Shown: one piece after another, positions 48,742-57,150 of the stretch | Numbering within the stretch: position 1 is the stretch's first letter | Layout of the letters: every line of letters starts with the position of its first letter | Notes under the pieces: model-generated | What the model saw: only the letters and a program-made list of their open reading frames with translations | Told to the model about the DNA's origin: nothing | Database searches by the model: none | Made by a program: the position numbers and the translations under genes | Assembly: GCA_944321455.1 (NCBI GenBank) | Contig: CALULI010000004.1 | Span: 124,001 to 188,000, forward strand | Origin: an uncultured Eggerthellaceae bacterium | GTDB taxonomy: Bacteria; Actinomycetota; Coriobacteriia; Coriobacteriales; Eggerthellaceae | Direction of reading: 5' to 3' | Length of the DNA stretch: 64,000 nt

Positions 48742-48754
48742 ACACCAGGGGTCT
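48726..48754 (-). terminator. Intrinsic terminator of the infC-rpmI-rplT operon
   Basis: On the minus strand AGACCCCTGG (rc of 48745-48754) and CCAGGGGTCT (rc of 48726-48735) pair around a 9-nt loop, followed by TTTTTC. It overlaps the 3' end of the convergent 80-residue gene. Confidence 0.85.
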
Positions 48755-48780
48755 ATTCATTGAGCTTCTATGAAAGGTGA

Positions 48781-49134
48781 CTACAGAGCCTTCTTAGCAA
48801 CTTCAACCAAAGATGCAAACGCATCAGCATCATTTACTGCCATGTCAGCAAGAACCTTACGGTCAAGTTCAACGCCAGCCTTCTTCAAACCGTTCATGAA
48901 AACAGAATAAGAAAGACCATTCAGACGAGCTGCAGCATTGATACGCGTAATCCAGAGACGACGAATCTCACGCTTCTTAGCACGGCGATCACGGTACTGA
49001 TATTGCAAGGAATGCTGAACCTGTTCCTTAGCAGCACGGTAGGAACGAGACTTTGCACCGTAATAACCCTTCGCACGGTTAAGAACGGTACGGCGCTTCT
49101 TATGAGCATTAACTGCACGTTTTACACGAGGCAT
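48781..49134 (-). CDS. rplT: 50S ribosomal protein L20
   Basis: L20 (117 residues) binds 23S rRNA early in 50S assembly and, in many bacteria, represses its own operon. Basic N-terminus ([16 protein letters not shown]) and family motifs [13 protein letters not shown] and [20 protein letters not shown] (two adjacent pieces) are intact. It is the last gene of infC-rpmI-rplT, 18 bp after rpmI. Confidence 0.98.
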   Translation of the reverse strand: MPRVKRAVNAHKKRRTVLNRAKGYYGAKSRSYRAAKEQVQHSLQYQYRDRRAKKREIRRLWITRINAAARLNGLSYSVFMNGLKKAGVELDRKVLADMAVNDADAFASLVEVAKKAL

Positions 49135-49152
49135 GTGATATTCCTCCTAGTT

Positions 49153-49350
49153 CTATCGAAGTCCAAGATTGCGTGCGATTACTTTATTGTCAGATGCAGC
49201 AACCTGGGTGTCGTGACGGAAATTACGCTTACGCTTTTGGCTTTTCTTAGTCATGATGTGGCTCTTGTAAGCCTTAGAGCGCATGATTTTACCGGAACCC
49301 GTTACGCGGAAGCGTTTTGCAGTACCGCGATGAGTCTTCATCTTGGGCAT
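49153..49350 (-). CDS. rpmI: 50S ribosomal protein L35
   Basis: L35, 65 residues, typical basic sequence ([22 protein letters not shown]). The ATG overlaps the infC stop as TAATG, showing coupled translation. Ribosomal component, second in the infC operon. Confidence 0.98.
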   Translation of the reverse strand: MPKMKTHRGTAKRFRVTGSGKIMRSKAYKSHIMTKKSQKRKRNFRHDTQVAASDNKVIARNLGLR

Positions 49351-49901
49351 TAGTTGTCCTTTCCCTTTGCATCTTTTTTCTTCACCGTTTGAGGTAATGG
49401 AGCGATCAACATATGCATGTTGCGACCTTCCATTTTTGGCTGATTTTCAATGACTGCTACATCTTTCAAATCATCAGCCAAACGTTCAAGGATACTTAAA
49501 CCTTGTTCGGGGTGAGACATTTCACGGCCACGGAACATGATCGTGATTTTGACTTTGGCACCCGATTCCAAAAAACGCATAACGTGCTTTTTCTTCGTGG
49601 TGTAGTCTCCAATGTCAATCTTTGGACGAAACTTCATTTCTTTAGTTTCGACCTTGCTCTGGTTCTTGCGAGCCTGCTTCGCCCTAATTGCTTGGTCGTA
49701 CTTGAACTTTCCGTAGTCCATAATGCGACAAACAGGTGGCGTAGCCTGCGGTGCAATTTCAACCAGATCATACCCTTCGTCTTCAGCGATACGAAGAGCC
49801 TGCTCAATTGGGTAAATACCCATCTGAGATCCGTCATAAGCAATAAGACGGCATTCCTTGACTCTAATAGCATCATTGAGTCTTGGTTCTTGAGCAGCTA
49901 T
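49350..49901 (-). CDS. infC: Translation initiation factor IF-3
   Basis: IF-3 keeps 30S subunits free and checks initiator codon pairing. It has the family N-terminal [12 protein letters not shown], the linker with [17 protein letters not shown] and the C-terminal [13 protein letters not shown]-like end ([15 protein letters not shown]). A GTG at 49910 is in frame, but the strong AGGAGG at 49911-49916 would be adjacent to it. Eight bases further lies an in-frame ATA (49899-49901) at ideal spacing. infC in many bacteria uses rare ATT/ATC/ATA starts for autoregulation, so I take ATA as the start (183 residues). The leader holds an attenuator. Confidence 0.95.
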   Translation of the reverse strand: MAAQEPRLNDAIRVKECRLIAYDGSQMGIYPIEQALRIAEDEGYDLVEIAPQATPPVCRIMDYGKFKYDQAIRAKQARKNQSKVETKEMKFRPKIDIGDYTTKKKHVMRFLESGAKVKITIMFRGREMSHPEQGLSILERLADDLKDVAVIENQPKMEGRNMHMLIAPLPQTVKKKDAKGKDN

Positions 49902-49923
49902 TGCGCCCACCTCCTACTTTCCT

Positions 49924-49946
49924 GATTTCTGCATCCAGCAGAAATC
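49924..49946 (-). promoter_or_regulatory. Hairpin immediately upstream of the infC ribosome binding site
   Basis: GATTTCTGC (49924-49932) and GCAGAAATC (49938-49946) form a perfect 9-bp stem with a 5-nt loop, ending 7 bp before the AGGAGG. It would not itself cover the start but may position it or bind L20. Confidence 0.5.
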
Positions 49947-49963
49947 AAATTCGTGCTAAAACT

Positions 49964-50035
49964 AAAAAACCCGCGACAAAAGGTCACAGGTCATAAAACA
50001 CCCTTTACTAAAAGGTTAATTCTATTCATGTGACC
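49964..50035 (-). promoter_or_regulatory. Attenuator in the infC leader (terminator plus competing antiterminator)
   Basis: On the minus strand CCTGTGAC (rc of 49983-49990) pairs with GTCGCGGG (rc of 49970-49977) including two G-U pairs, followed by six T (49964-49969): an intrinsic terminator within the leader. GGTCACA (rc of 50029-50035) is complementary to TGTGACC (rc of 49982-49988), which overlaps the terminator's 5' arm, so the two folds are mutually exclusive. This resembles the attenuated L20/infC leaders of Firmicutes. The regulator (L20 or IF-3) is not shown by the sequence. The rest of 50036-50270 holds no supported gene. Confidence 0.65.
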
Positions 50036-50270
50036 CATCAGCTTTTCGCCGAAACAGGTGGAAACAAATTGTTTCACTTCATTAGCAGCCTTGAAATAAT
50101 AGCACACTTCGCGCCACGCGCAAGGCGTGCACCACATTATTTTCACAAGCAGCTATAAAACAAAACCGTAAGCCGAATGTGGCCCCTTTTGTTTCTTTAC
50201 ACAACTATATACCTACCCTTTTCGCGAAAGGCGTTAATTCGGTAGAGCGCTTGTTAAAAGAAGGTAAGTT

Positions 50271-51065
50271 CTATTCGGCAAGAGGGGTAAGCGTTACGTG
50301 AACCTGCTTGATCGTGTTTGCCAAATTGCCCGTTTCGTTTGCTTGCGTGTAGTCATAGGTCAACATGACCGACCAGGTATATGCCTGATTAGCTGCACTG
50401 CCCTGACCGCTAAACGTATATTCTTCGGATGCCAGCGTCTTTCTGTCGCTTTCATACGTTGAGTACTGGCTTTTGTCAGGCAACGCAAGCTGGGATGTAT
50501 CAAAGCTGGTCAGACCAACAGACGAAAGCACGTAATCAACAAGGTCTTCGTCTTCAATGGCTGAAATAAACGACAGCGAACCATACCCTAAAAGCGATGT
50601 GGGTGCCTGATAGGATGCAGATTGCACCTGTCCTTGGCTGTTAAGCCACACCACCACGGTTGGCGTTCCTGCATAGACACTCGCGCGTTCATCAGCAAGA
50701 GCAATGGTTACCTCTTTAGCGTGTCCCATCGCATCAAGCGAAGAGGTGTGCTCAACCGTGGCACCATGACCAATAGCATTGATGGCCTGATCTTGGGTCA
50801 TGCCCATAAGATCAACCAGGTTAACAATGGGATACGTTGCACGCGTTACTTCAGTGCTGTTTTCTTCCTCTTCTAAAAGAGCTGCATCATCTTGCGCCGC
50901 ATGAGCATAGGATTGACGCTCAGAGACCTGATTGATCAAAACAAGACTCACACAAACCACCGCAAGCAACACCGCTATCACAATGCAAACCAAAGCGATG
51001 CGTGCCTTCAGGCGCGATCGATAATGAACAGAGGGTTGATTGGTGGTATGTGGAGTTTCAGACAC
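50271..51065 (-). CDS. Unknown membrane-anchored protein (about 264 aa)
   Basis: I do not recognise this family. A short cytoplasmic N-terminus is followed by one transmembrane helix (about residues 25-48, IALVCIVIAVLLAVV) and a large outside domain with a PASTA-like or beta-rich mix (VDLMGMTQDQAINAIGHGA near 90). The start is a GTG at 51065, one base after the upstream stop and preceded by GGGGAG. An ATG at 51089 lies inside the previous gene. It is the third gene of pgm-119aa-264aa and is probably a cell-surface or sensing protein. No enzyme motif is seen. Confidence 0.65.
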   Translation of the reverse strand: MSETPHTTNQPSVHYRSRLKARIALVCIVIAVLLAVVCVSLVLINQVSERQSYAHAAQDDAALLEEEENSTEVTRATYPIVNLVDLMGMTQDQAINAIGHGATVEHTSSLDAMGHAKEVTIALADERASVYAGTPTVVVWLNSQGQVQSASYQAPTSLLGYGSLSFISAIEDEDLVDYVLSSVGLTSFDTSQLALPDKSQYSTYESDRKTLASEEYTFSGQGSAANQAYTWSVMLTYDYTQANETGNLANTIKQVHVTLTPLAE

Positions 51066-51066
51066 C

Positions 51067-51426
51067 TTAGACTCCCCACGCAATGACATAAATTATGAAA
51101 GCAACCACAAGCGCAATAAGAGCAAAGATAATGCCATATTTCATGCGCTCATGAGGAACTTCGCCATCTAAATTATCCAGCTCAAACGAGTCATCAAAGG
51201 CGCTTGTCGATCCAACGCCTTTGTTCTTGTGCTTCTTAGGCGTGACGAAATCATCATCGTCAAACGGATCCGATGAATCAAACACCGAAGGATTTGTCAC
51301 CTGTTTGGACGAACGCGCTGGCTTAGCAGATCTATCCTGCACGCCGTCTTTGCTGACATAGATAACGTCTTCGTCTTCTGCTGTATCAACTGAAATGTAT
51401 GAATATGTTTTCTTGTTGTCTGTCAT
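51067..51426 (-). CDS. Unknown tail-anchored membrane protein (119 aa)
   Basis: I do not recognise this protein. It has about 90 hydrophilic, acidic residues (many Asp/Ser, DSSDPFDDDDF) and ends in a single transmembrane helix (YGIIFALIALVVAFIIYVIAW, two overlapping pieces). The tail-anchored shape, with the acidic part in the cytoplasm, suggests a scaffold or regulator. It lies between the phospho-sugar mutase gene and the 264-residue membrane protein gene, all on one strand with small gaps, so the three are co-transcribed. Confidence 0.7.
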   Translation of the reverse strand: MTDNKKTYSYISVDTAEDEDVIYVSKDGVQDRSAKPARSSKQVTNPSVFDSSDPFDDDDFVTPKKHKNKGVGSTSAFDDSFELDNLDGEVPHERMKYGIIFALIALVVAFIIYVIAWGV

Positions 51427-51444
51427 GGTTGTATCGTATTGTAC

Positions 51445-53127
51445 CTAATTCATAAATGACGTGATATCTTCTGAGAGCGTATCGCCCACTGCAAGCGCCG
51501 CTTCAGCCGTTTTGCCAACCGTAAAGACATACGCTTTAATTTTTGGCTCCGTGCCACTGGGGCGAATAATAACCTTATGCGAATCCTCTAAGCGCAGCTC
51601 AATCACATTAGCGCACGGCAGATCGCCCACACCATCCTGGTAATCAAGCACCTCTTGTACCGCAAAGCCACCAAGAGACTTCGGAGCATCGCTTCGCAGA
51701 GAAGCCATCAATTCGCTTATGTGAGCAGCGCCGCTTACGCCCTTAAACGTGAAGGACAAGGTGCGATTCAAGTGATAACCATACTGCTTATACAGATCCT
51801 GCATAGCCTGGTAGAGGTTTTTGCCTAAGCCGCGATAGTAGCGTGCCATTTCGCAAATGAGCATTGATGCCACTACAGCATCCTTGTCACGCGCATGCGT
51901 ACCTGCCAAGTAGCCATAGCTTTCTTCAAAACCAAACACGAAGCGCTCAGGATGGCCACCTTCTTCTAAGCGAGCAATTTGATCGCCAATCCACTTAAAG
52001 CCCGTCAGTACGCGACGAACCTCAACGCCATACGTTGCTGCCACTTCTTCAACCAAGCTGGTTGAAACAATGGTGGTTACCGCAACAGGGTCAGTGGGCA
52101 TCGTGTTGTTGCTGACACGGCTGCGACAGATGAAATCAAGGAGCAGCACGCCAACTTCATTGCCAGAAAGCAGCTGATAATCATCACCATCTTTAACCGC
52201 AATGCCCACGCGGTCAGCATCAGGGTCAGTTGCCAGGAGCAAATCAGGATGAACCTGCTCACAGAGCGCTATGCCACGCTCAAGCGCATCGCGATTTTCG
52301 GGATTTGGATAGGTGCAGGTAGGAAATGTTCCATCAGGCTGTGCCTGCTCAGGAACAACATGAACATCCGTAACGTTAATCTTTTCAAGGATGCGCTTGA
52401 CACATTCAAGTCCCGTACCATTAAGAGGCGTATAGACCACGCGCAAAGGGCCTGCGTTTTCGTTATCAAGAACATGCTGTTCATAAACAGCATCTAAGTA
52501 AGCATTCAGCACTTCTTCTTCAATAAAGCTAATAAGCCCCGCTGAACAACCTTCATCAAAGGACATGGTGGCAACGTCATCAAAAGGATCTACGTGAGTG
52601 ATAGCCTCAGTAACTCCTTCAACAATATCGTCAGTGATCTGGCACCCATCAGCACCATAGACTTTATAGCCGTTATATTCACTTGGATTATGACTTGCTG
52701 TGACATTGATACCAATATCACACAGTAAATAACGCGTTGCAAAGGAAAGTGCAGGCGTTGGCTCTAAGCGCGGATACACATAAGCATGAATTCCATTCGC
52801 AGCCAGCACGGATGCAGCCGTATGGGCAAACAGTTCAGAATTGATGCGTGAGTCATAACAAATAGCAACGCTGCTTTCAGTGCCCTTCGTATTTTTTAAG
52901 TAGTTAGCAACACCTTGCGTTGCCTGACCAACTGTGTAGATATTCATACGGTTTGTGCCCGCACCTAAAACACCACGAAGGCCAGCAGTACCAAACTCAA
53001 GCGTCTGATAAAATGCGTCTTCAATTTCAGCATCATTGTTGTTTTGCGCCATCTGATTAAGTTCTTCGCGCAGCTGAGGATCTTCAACGCGATCACACCA
53101 ACGTTCGAAAACAGAGCGATAGCCCAT
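51445..53127 (-). CDS. Phospho-sugar mutase (phosphoglucomutase/phosphomannomutase)
   Basis: Cytosolic alpha-D-phosphohexomutase of 560 residues. The phosphoserine loop TASHNPSEYNGYK is near residue 144, the Mg2+ site DPDADRVGI near 305 and the sugar-specificity GFEESYGYL near 390. The phosphate-binding RPSGTEPK is near the C-terminus. The long form with this order fits Bacillus-type PgcA enzymes acting on glucose-1-phosphate. With galU elsewhere in the window it would supply UDP-glucose. It heads a three-gene run with two membrane proteins of unknown role. Confidence 0.93.
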   Translation of the reverse strand: MGYRSVFERWCDRVEDPQLREELNQMAQNNNDAEIEDAFYQTLEFGTAGLRGVLGAGTNRMNIYTVGQATQGVANYLKNTKGTESSVAICYDSRINSELFAHTAASVLAANGIHAYVYPRLEPTPALSFATRYLLCDIGINVTASHNPSEYNGYKVYGADGCQITDDIVEGVTEAITHVDPFDDVATMSFDEGCSAGLISFIEEEVLNAYLDAVYEQHVLDNENAGPLRVVYTPLNGTGLECVKRILEKINVTDVHVVPEQAQPDGTFPTCTYPNPENRDALERGIALCEQVHPDLLLATDPDADRVGIAVKDGDDYQLLSGNEVGVLLLDFICRSRVSNNTMPTDPVAVTTIVSTSLVEEVAATYGVEVRRVLTGFKWIGDQIARLEEGGHPERFVFGFEESYGYLAGTHARDKDAVVASMLICEMARYYRGLGKNLYQAMQDLYKQYGYHLNRTLSFTFKGVSGAAHISELMASLRSDAPKSLGGFAVQEVLDYQDGVGDLPCANVIELRLEDSHKVIIRPSGTEPKIKAYVFTVGKTAEAALAVGDTLSEDITSFMN

Positions 53128-53284
53128 GAAAACTCCTTTGAAAGTTTTACATCAATTCGATATACCGTATAAATGAGTATAACAAGATGAGAGAGCATTT
53201 GATATTTTGATACTCTAAAAGGTGTATAACCGTTTAGGGCAAATTATGAAACAGTTTGAAAGAAACCCTATGCAGCATTTTTCA

Positions 53285-53309
53285 ATATGTTATCTTCTGA
53301 GTAACATAT
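53285..53309. promoter_or_regulatory. Inverted repeat in front of the suf-like pair
   Basis: ATATGTTA (53285-53292) and TAACATAT (53302-53309) flank a 9-bp spacer, just before AAAAGGAG (53313-53320) of sufC. It could be an operator for an Fe-S-sensing regulator or an RNA hairpin over the leader. No promoter pair is obvious. Confidence 0.4.
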
Positions 53310-53325
53310 AAGAAAAGGAGAACTC

Positions 53326-54102
53326 ATGCTTGAATTAAAGAACATTGTTTTCGACGTTGCCGTCGAAGAAGGTTCTTCAAAAACGAAACGCATTATTGAT
53401 AACATTTCGCTCACCATTCCTGATGATAAATTTGTTGTTGTTACTGGCCCTAACGGCGGCGGTAAATCAACGCTGGCAAAGCTGATTATGGGTATTGAAA
53501 CCCCAACATCAGGACAGATTTTATTTGATGGCACCGATGTGACCGAAATGTCTATCACCGACCGCGCAAAGCTTGGTATTGGCTACGGTTTCCAGCAGCC
53601 TTCCCGCTTTAAGGGCATGAAGGTTAAAAAGCTCTTAGAAATTGCAGCAGGAAAGCGCCTTCCCATGCTTGCATGCAACGAATACTTGAGCAAGGTAGGC
53701 CTGTGTTCTGCTAACTACCTTACCCGCGAAGTTGATAAGAGCTTATCGGGTGGCGAACTTAAGCGTATTGAAATTGCAACGCTTTTGGCCGCTGATCCCA
53801 AGCTTGCTATCTACGACGAACCTGAAGCAGGTATTGACCTGTGGAGCTTTGATCGCCTAACGCAGACCTTCGAAGCCGTTTACAAACAAGGTAATGGTCA
53901 TTCGATCATCATCATTTCTCACCAGGAACGCATTATCGAACTGGCTGACGACATTGTCTGTCTGCGTGATGGCCAAATTGAAGCCGCAGGTCCTGCTGAA
54001 GAAATTATTCCGCAGCTTGGTCTTTCACGAAAAGAAAATGACTACTGCAGCTTTACGCAACCACCTGACCTTCACCTGACCACTATTTCGACGACTTGTT
54101 AG
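53326..54102 (+). CDS. sufC: Fe-S cluster assembly ATPase SufC/SmsC
   Basis: ABC-type ATPase of 258 residues. Walker A GPNGGGKST is at 41-49, signature KSLSGGELKR near 139 and Walker B AIYDEPEAGID near 162. The D-loop region AGIDLW is typical of SufC. It powers Fe-S cluster assembly on the SufB scaffold in the cytosol. It is followed 10 bp later by one SufB/SufD-like gene. No sufS, sufU, sufE or second sufD is in the window, so this looks like the minimal SufBC-type (SMS) pair seen in anaerobes and archaea. Confidence 0.93.
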   Translation: MLELKNIVFDVAVEEGSSKTKRIIDNISLTIPDDKFVVVTGPNGGGKSTLAKLIMGIETPTSGQILFDGTDVTEMSITDRAKLGIGYGFQQPSRFKGMKVKKLLEIAAGKRLPMLACNEYLSKVGLCSANYLTREVDKSLSGGELKRIEIATLLAADPKLAIYDEPEAGIDLWSFDRLTQTFEAVYKQGNGHSIIIISHQERIIELADDIVCLRDGQIEAAGPAEEIIPQLGLSRKENDYCSFTQPPDLHLTTISTTC

Positions 54103-54112
54103 GAGATCAACA

Positions 54113-55042
54113 ATGAGTGTAGATCTTTCCCCTATAGATGCTGATTTGCTTAAAACACTTACCAATGTTCATGGCATTCCTGAAGGCGCCTACAATATCC
54201 GCAAGGACGGCGAGCTGTTAACCCGCCATTCATCAGCCAATATCGAAATTGCCACCAAAACTGATTACCCTGGCATTGATATTCGCATTAAGGATGGCAC
54301 CAAGGGTGAGCGCGTCTATATTCCTGTCATTGTTTCTAAAGCAGGCATCAAAGACGTGGTATACAACACGTTCTACATTGGCGATAACTGCGATGTGGAC
54401 ATTATTGCAGGATGCGGCATCCACAATGACAGCCACCAGGCCTCTGAGCATGACGGCATTCACACCTTCCATATTGGCAAGAACTCTCGCGTTAAATACA
54501 TTGAGCGTCACTATGGCGAAGGCTCAGGCACGGGTGATCGAATCCTGAATCCCGTCACCACGGTATACCAGGATGAAAATTCTTTCTGCGAAATGGAAAT
54601 GACCCAAATCCGTGGCGTTACCTCTACTGTTCGTGACACCGATGCTGAACTGGGTGCTGGCGCAAAATTGGTTCTGACTGAAAAGCTTCTAACCGATGGA
54701 GACCAAAAGGCAACTTCTAACATGAACATTCGCCTTATTGGTGAAAACTCGAACGTCCAAATTATTTCGCGCAGTGTTGCTCAGGATAATTCCGTTCAGA
54801 TTTTCAATCCGTTGGTAGCGGGCGAAGCAGCTTGCCATGGCCACGTGCAGTGCGATGCCATCATCATGGGTAAAGCAGTGGTTAAGGCAATTCCTGGCAT
54901 TGAGGCAGCCCATGAAGATGCTCAGCTGGTTCACGAAGCCGCTATTGGCAAGATCGCAGGTGATCAGATTATCAAGTTGATGACCTTAGGATTGACCGAA
55001 GAGGAAGCCGAACAAGAAATTCTTGATGACTTCTTGAATTAA
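54113..55042 (+). CDS. sufB: SufB/SufD-like Fe-S scaffold protein (SmsB)
   Basis: A 309-residue protein of the SufB/D family with the beta-helix core (repeated Gly-rich strands such as HTFHIGKNSRVKYIERHYGEG, two pieces, near residues 115-135) and the C-terminal helices ending in EAEQEILDDFLN. It is shorter than E. coli SufB (about 495), because the N-terminal domain is absent, and matches the SMS form. The C-terminal HEDAQLVHEAAIG segment is conserved in the family. It should form the cluster scaffold with the upstream SufC. The usual cysteine desulfurase partner lies elsewhere or is supplied by other genes. Confidence 0.9.
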   Translation: MSVDLSPIDADLLKTLTNVHGIPEGAYNIRKDGELLTRHSSANIEIATKTDYPGIDIRIKDGTKGERVYIPVIVSKAGIKDVVYNTFYIGDNCDVDIIAGCGIHNDSHQASEHDGIHTFHIGKNSRVKYIERHYGEGSGTGDRILNPVTTVYQDENSFCEMEMTQIRGVTSTVRDTDAELGAGAKLVLTEKLLTDGDQKATSNMNIRLIGENSNVQIISRSVAQDNSVQIFNPLVAGEAACHGHVQCDAIIMGKAVVKAIPGIEAAHEDAQLVHEAAIGKIAGDQIIKLMTLGLTEEEAEQEILDDFLN

Positions 55043-55061
55043 CTTCATAAATTAGATCGCA

Positions 55062-55094
55062 AAGCAGCTGGTTCAATTAATGGGCCAGCTGCTT
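55062..55094 (+). terminator. Probable terminator after sufB
   Basis: AAGCAGCTGG (55062-55071) pairs with CCAGCTGCTT (55085-55094), followed by an AT-rich stretch with few consecutive T. It may also act on the opposite strand, where the EamA gene ends. Confidence 0.6.
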
Positions 55095-55151
55095 ATTTAT
55101 GGGCTGTTTTTACGTCGTCTGATTCGATGAGCTGATGTTGCAACAGCCAAT

Positions 55152-56105
55152 TTAGTGAGCTGAGGTTGCCTCAGGCGACTTGTCGTCATCTGTTTTTACG
55201 TTAAGTAGCGCAACTGCGACAATAATCAGGATCATGCCTACCACATGCAAAACCGTCAGATTGTCGTGGAATACCACAACGCCAATTATGGTGGCGACCA
55301 ACGGCTCAATGAAAGCCATGATGGATGCCTTCCCTGTTTCCATGTACATCAAGCCAACGGTATAGCACGCAAAGGGCAGCAAAGTTGAAATGCATGCCAA
55401 GGCCACCATGGTTAACGCTACCGACGGCTGCGATCTTGCCTGCATAACAAGGGCGCCTGGATCTGCAAAGGCAGCCAACACAAGCGCCGCAAACAAAAAG
55501 GTATAAAACATTACCGTCCAAGGAGCATAGCGCGCAAGCGCTACGCGGGCGAAAATGGAATAGAGCGCATACCCTATACCTGAACCTAAACCCAACAAAA
55601 CACCCACAAAAGAAAGATGCATGGTGCCACCGACTAAACCAACAACAAACAGGCACCCCACAAATGCCAGAACAAGCGCAATGATTTTTCGGGCATTTAA
55701 ACGCTCTTTAAACAAGATTGCCGACAAGACCACCACAAAACACGGAGCGGTATAGAGCAAAATCGCGGCAATAGAGAGATTACATTCCTGAATACAGGCA
55801 AAGTAGCAGATATTAAAGAAGGCAATGCTTACAATGCCCGTACCCAAAAACATCCAGATGTCTTTGAGTTTGATCTTGAAAAGCGCCCTATTTGCTATCA
55901 GTACAATGCAGCCCAAAATAGCAGCAGATAGCACATTACGAATAAAGGTAATTTGAATGGGGTTAATGCCGTGTGCTGCTAACCCGTTTGAAAACAGACC
56001 AATTAAACCCCAGCAAACACCCGCAACAATGACGAGCAATGGCGCTACGCGTGGCATCCGTGCCTGCCATGAAGCCTGAGCGCCCTCTGCTTTCTTTTCA
56101 ATCAT
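55152..56105 (-). CDS. EamA/DMT family transporter
   Basis: Inner-membrane protein of 317 residues with ten hydrophobic helices in two five-helix EamA repeats (GVCWGLIGLFSNGL near residue 31, GLGSGIGYALYSIFA near 175). The family exports amino acids, purines or other metabolites, or imports nucleotide sugars, and this one cannot be assigned. A short basic N-terminus and an acidic C-terminus are cytosolic. It is convergent with sufB and divergent from the GNAT gene and stands alone. Confidence 0.9.
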   Translation of the reverse strand: MIEKKAEGAQASWQARMPRVAPLLVIVAGVCWGLIGLFSNGLAAHGINPIQITFIRNVLSAAILGCIVLIANRALFKIKLKDIWMFLGTGIVSIAFFNICYFACIQECNLSIAAILLYTAPCFVVVLSAILFKERLNARKIIALVLAFVGCLFVVGLVGGTMHLSFVGVLLGLGSGIGYALYSIFARVALARYAPWTVMFYTFLFAALVLAAFADPGALVMQARSQPSVALTMVALACISTLLPFACYTVGLMYMETGKASIMAFIEPLVATIIGVVVFHDNLTVLHVVGMILIIVAVALLNVKTDDDKSPEATSAH

Positions 56106-56223
56106 TTCGTTGCTTTACCGCCTTTATGATCTGGAAACGGAGCCAAACAATAGACCACATCAAAACATGTAGTACGATACATAAGCATCGTACACGAATC
56201 TCAAACTATGAAAGAGGATAGCC

Positions 56224-56889
56224 ATGAAACTTCCTGGCCTTATTACTGTCTCGCCCGACCAAACGGACCTCCTTAAAGAAACTGCTGACATGATGGGCGA
56301 AAGCTTCATGGAAGAAAACTGGTTTATCACCTGGCTTTCCGCACTTGATGCGATAAACACCCCCTATGAGCGCAAACTCGAGCTCATTCGTGCAGTCTTT
56401 CTTGATGACCTGAGCGTTCATGCTCCCTATCAGGGCGTTTATGTTCTCGAAGATAAATCAGCTGCCTGCGGTGGCTATCTCTACAGTGACTTACAAGGAC
56501 ACACTCACAGCGAACTTGACACTAAAGCAGGAAAAGCACTTCTATCAATTGCTACCCAAGAAGAACTTGATCTGTTGCAACAGCAAGATGCCAAGATGCA
56601 AGCAATTTCTGATTTTGATTGGGCACGCGTTCATGCTCAAGAAACGGATCACATTTACTTCTTTGCCTGGGCGGTTGATAAAAACGCTCGTGGCACCCAT
56701 GCCCTAACTCGTTTGGTAACGCCCTTCTTTGAAAAAGCTGATGACGAAGGACTCAATTGCTATCTCGAGTGCTATGCCGATCGTTTGCAATCAATGTATG
56801 AACACTTGGGATTTGAAGTAATTGACGTGCTGAGTGATCCTCAATTTGATGTAACGGAACGCCGTATGGTGCGCTATCCCAAGCGCTAA
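56224..56889 (+). CDS. GNAT family N-acetyltransferase
   Basis: A 221-residue protein with the GNAT fold. FAWAVDKNARGTHALTRLV near residues 147-165 carries the acetyl-CoA-binding RGxxAL-like loop (RGTHAL). HLGFEVIDVL near 198 follows, as in small-molecule acetyltransferases. The substrate (amine, tRNA, protein or drug) cannot be read from the sequence. The ATG is behind AGAGGATAG at a plausible distance. It stands alone and ends at a strong terminator. Confidence 0.85.
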   Translation: MKLPGLITVSPDQTDLLKETADMMGESFMEENWFITWLSALDAINTPYERKLELIRAVFLDDLSVHAPYQGVYVLEDKSAACGGYLYSDLQGHTHSELDTKAGKALLSIATQEELDLLQQQDAKMQAISDFDWARVHAQETDHIYFFAWAVDKNARGTHALTRLVTPFFEKADDEGLNCYLECYADRLQSMYEHLGFEVIDVLSDPQFDVTERRMVRYPKR

Positions 56890-56931
56890 ATTAGCAAGGA
56901 ACATCCAATTGAAAAATGTTTAACCAAGCCT

Positions 56932-56970
56932 ACGTTCCCCCTCATTTAACGAGGGGGAACGTCTTTTTTT
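56932..56970 (+). terminator. Strong intrinsic terminator after GNAT gene
   Basis: ACGTTCCCCCTC (56932-56943) pairs perfectly with GAGGGGGAACGT (56951-56962), followed by seven T after one C (56964-56970). This separates the GNAT gene from the cyd region. Confidence 0.95.
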
Positions 56971-57076
56971 AATACTTTTTTCTTTAATTGATACAAATTT
57001 AATAACATTTCTTACCATTCCCACCCCTTTAACGCATAATCAATGCTAGGATAAAGACAGCCTAATCATGAAGGTT

Positions 57077-57112
57077 TTGTGAAGTCGTATAACGCCTGGA
57101 CAGTAGTTCACA
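57077..57112 (+). promoter_or_regulatory. Spaced inverted half-sites upstream of cydA
   Basis: TTGTGAA (57077-57083) and TTCACA (57107-57112) are inverted half-sites 23 bp apart in the cydA leader. Half-sites of this sequence occur in Rex and CRP-like operators, but the spacing is much wider than either consensus. The leader region from 56971 otherwise shows no recognised element. Confidence 0.2.
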
Positions 57113-57150
57113 GACAGCGGCGACACAACGGAACGTAAAGGGGTATACAG

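Noticed and set aside
49908-49910. GTG as the infC start
   Set aside because: It directly abuts AGGAGG, leaving almost no spacing, while an in-frame ATA sits at the right distance.
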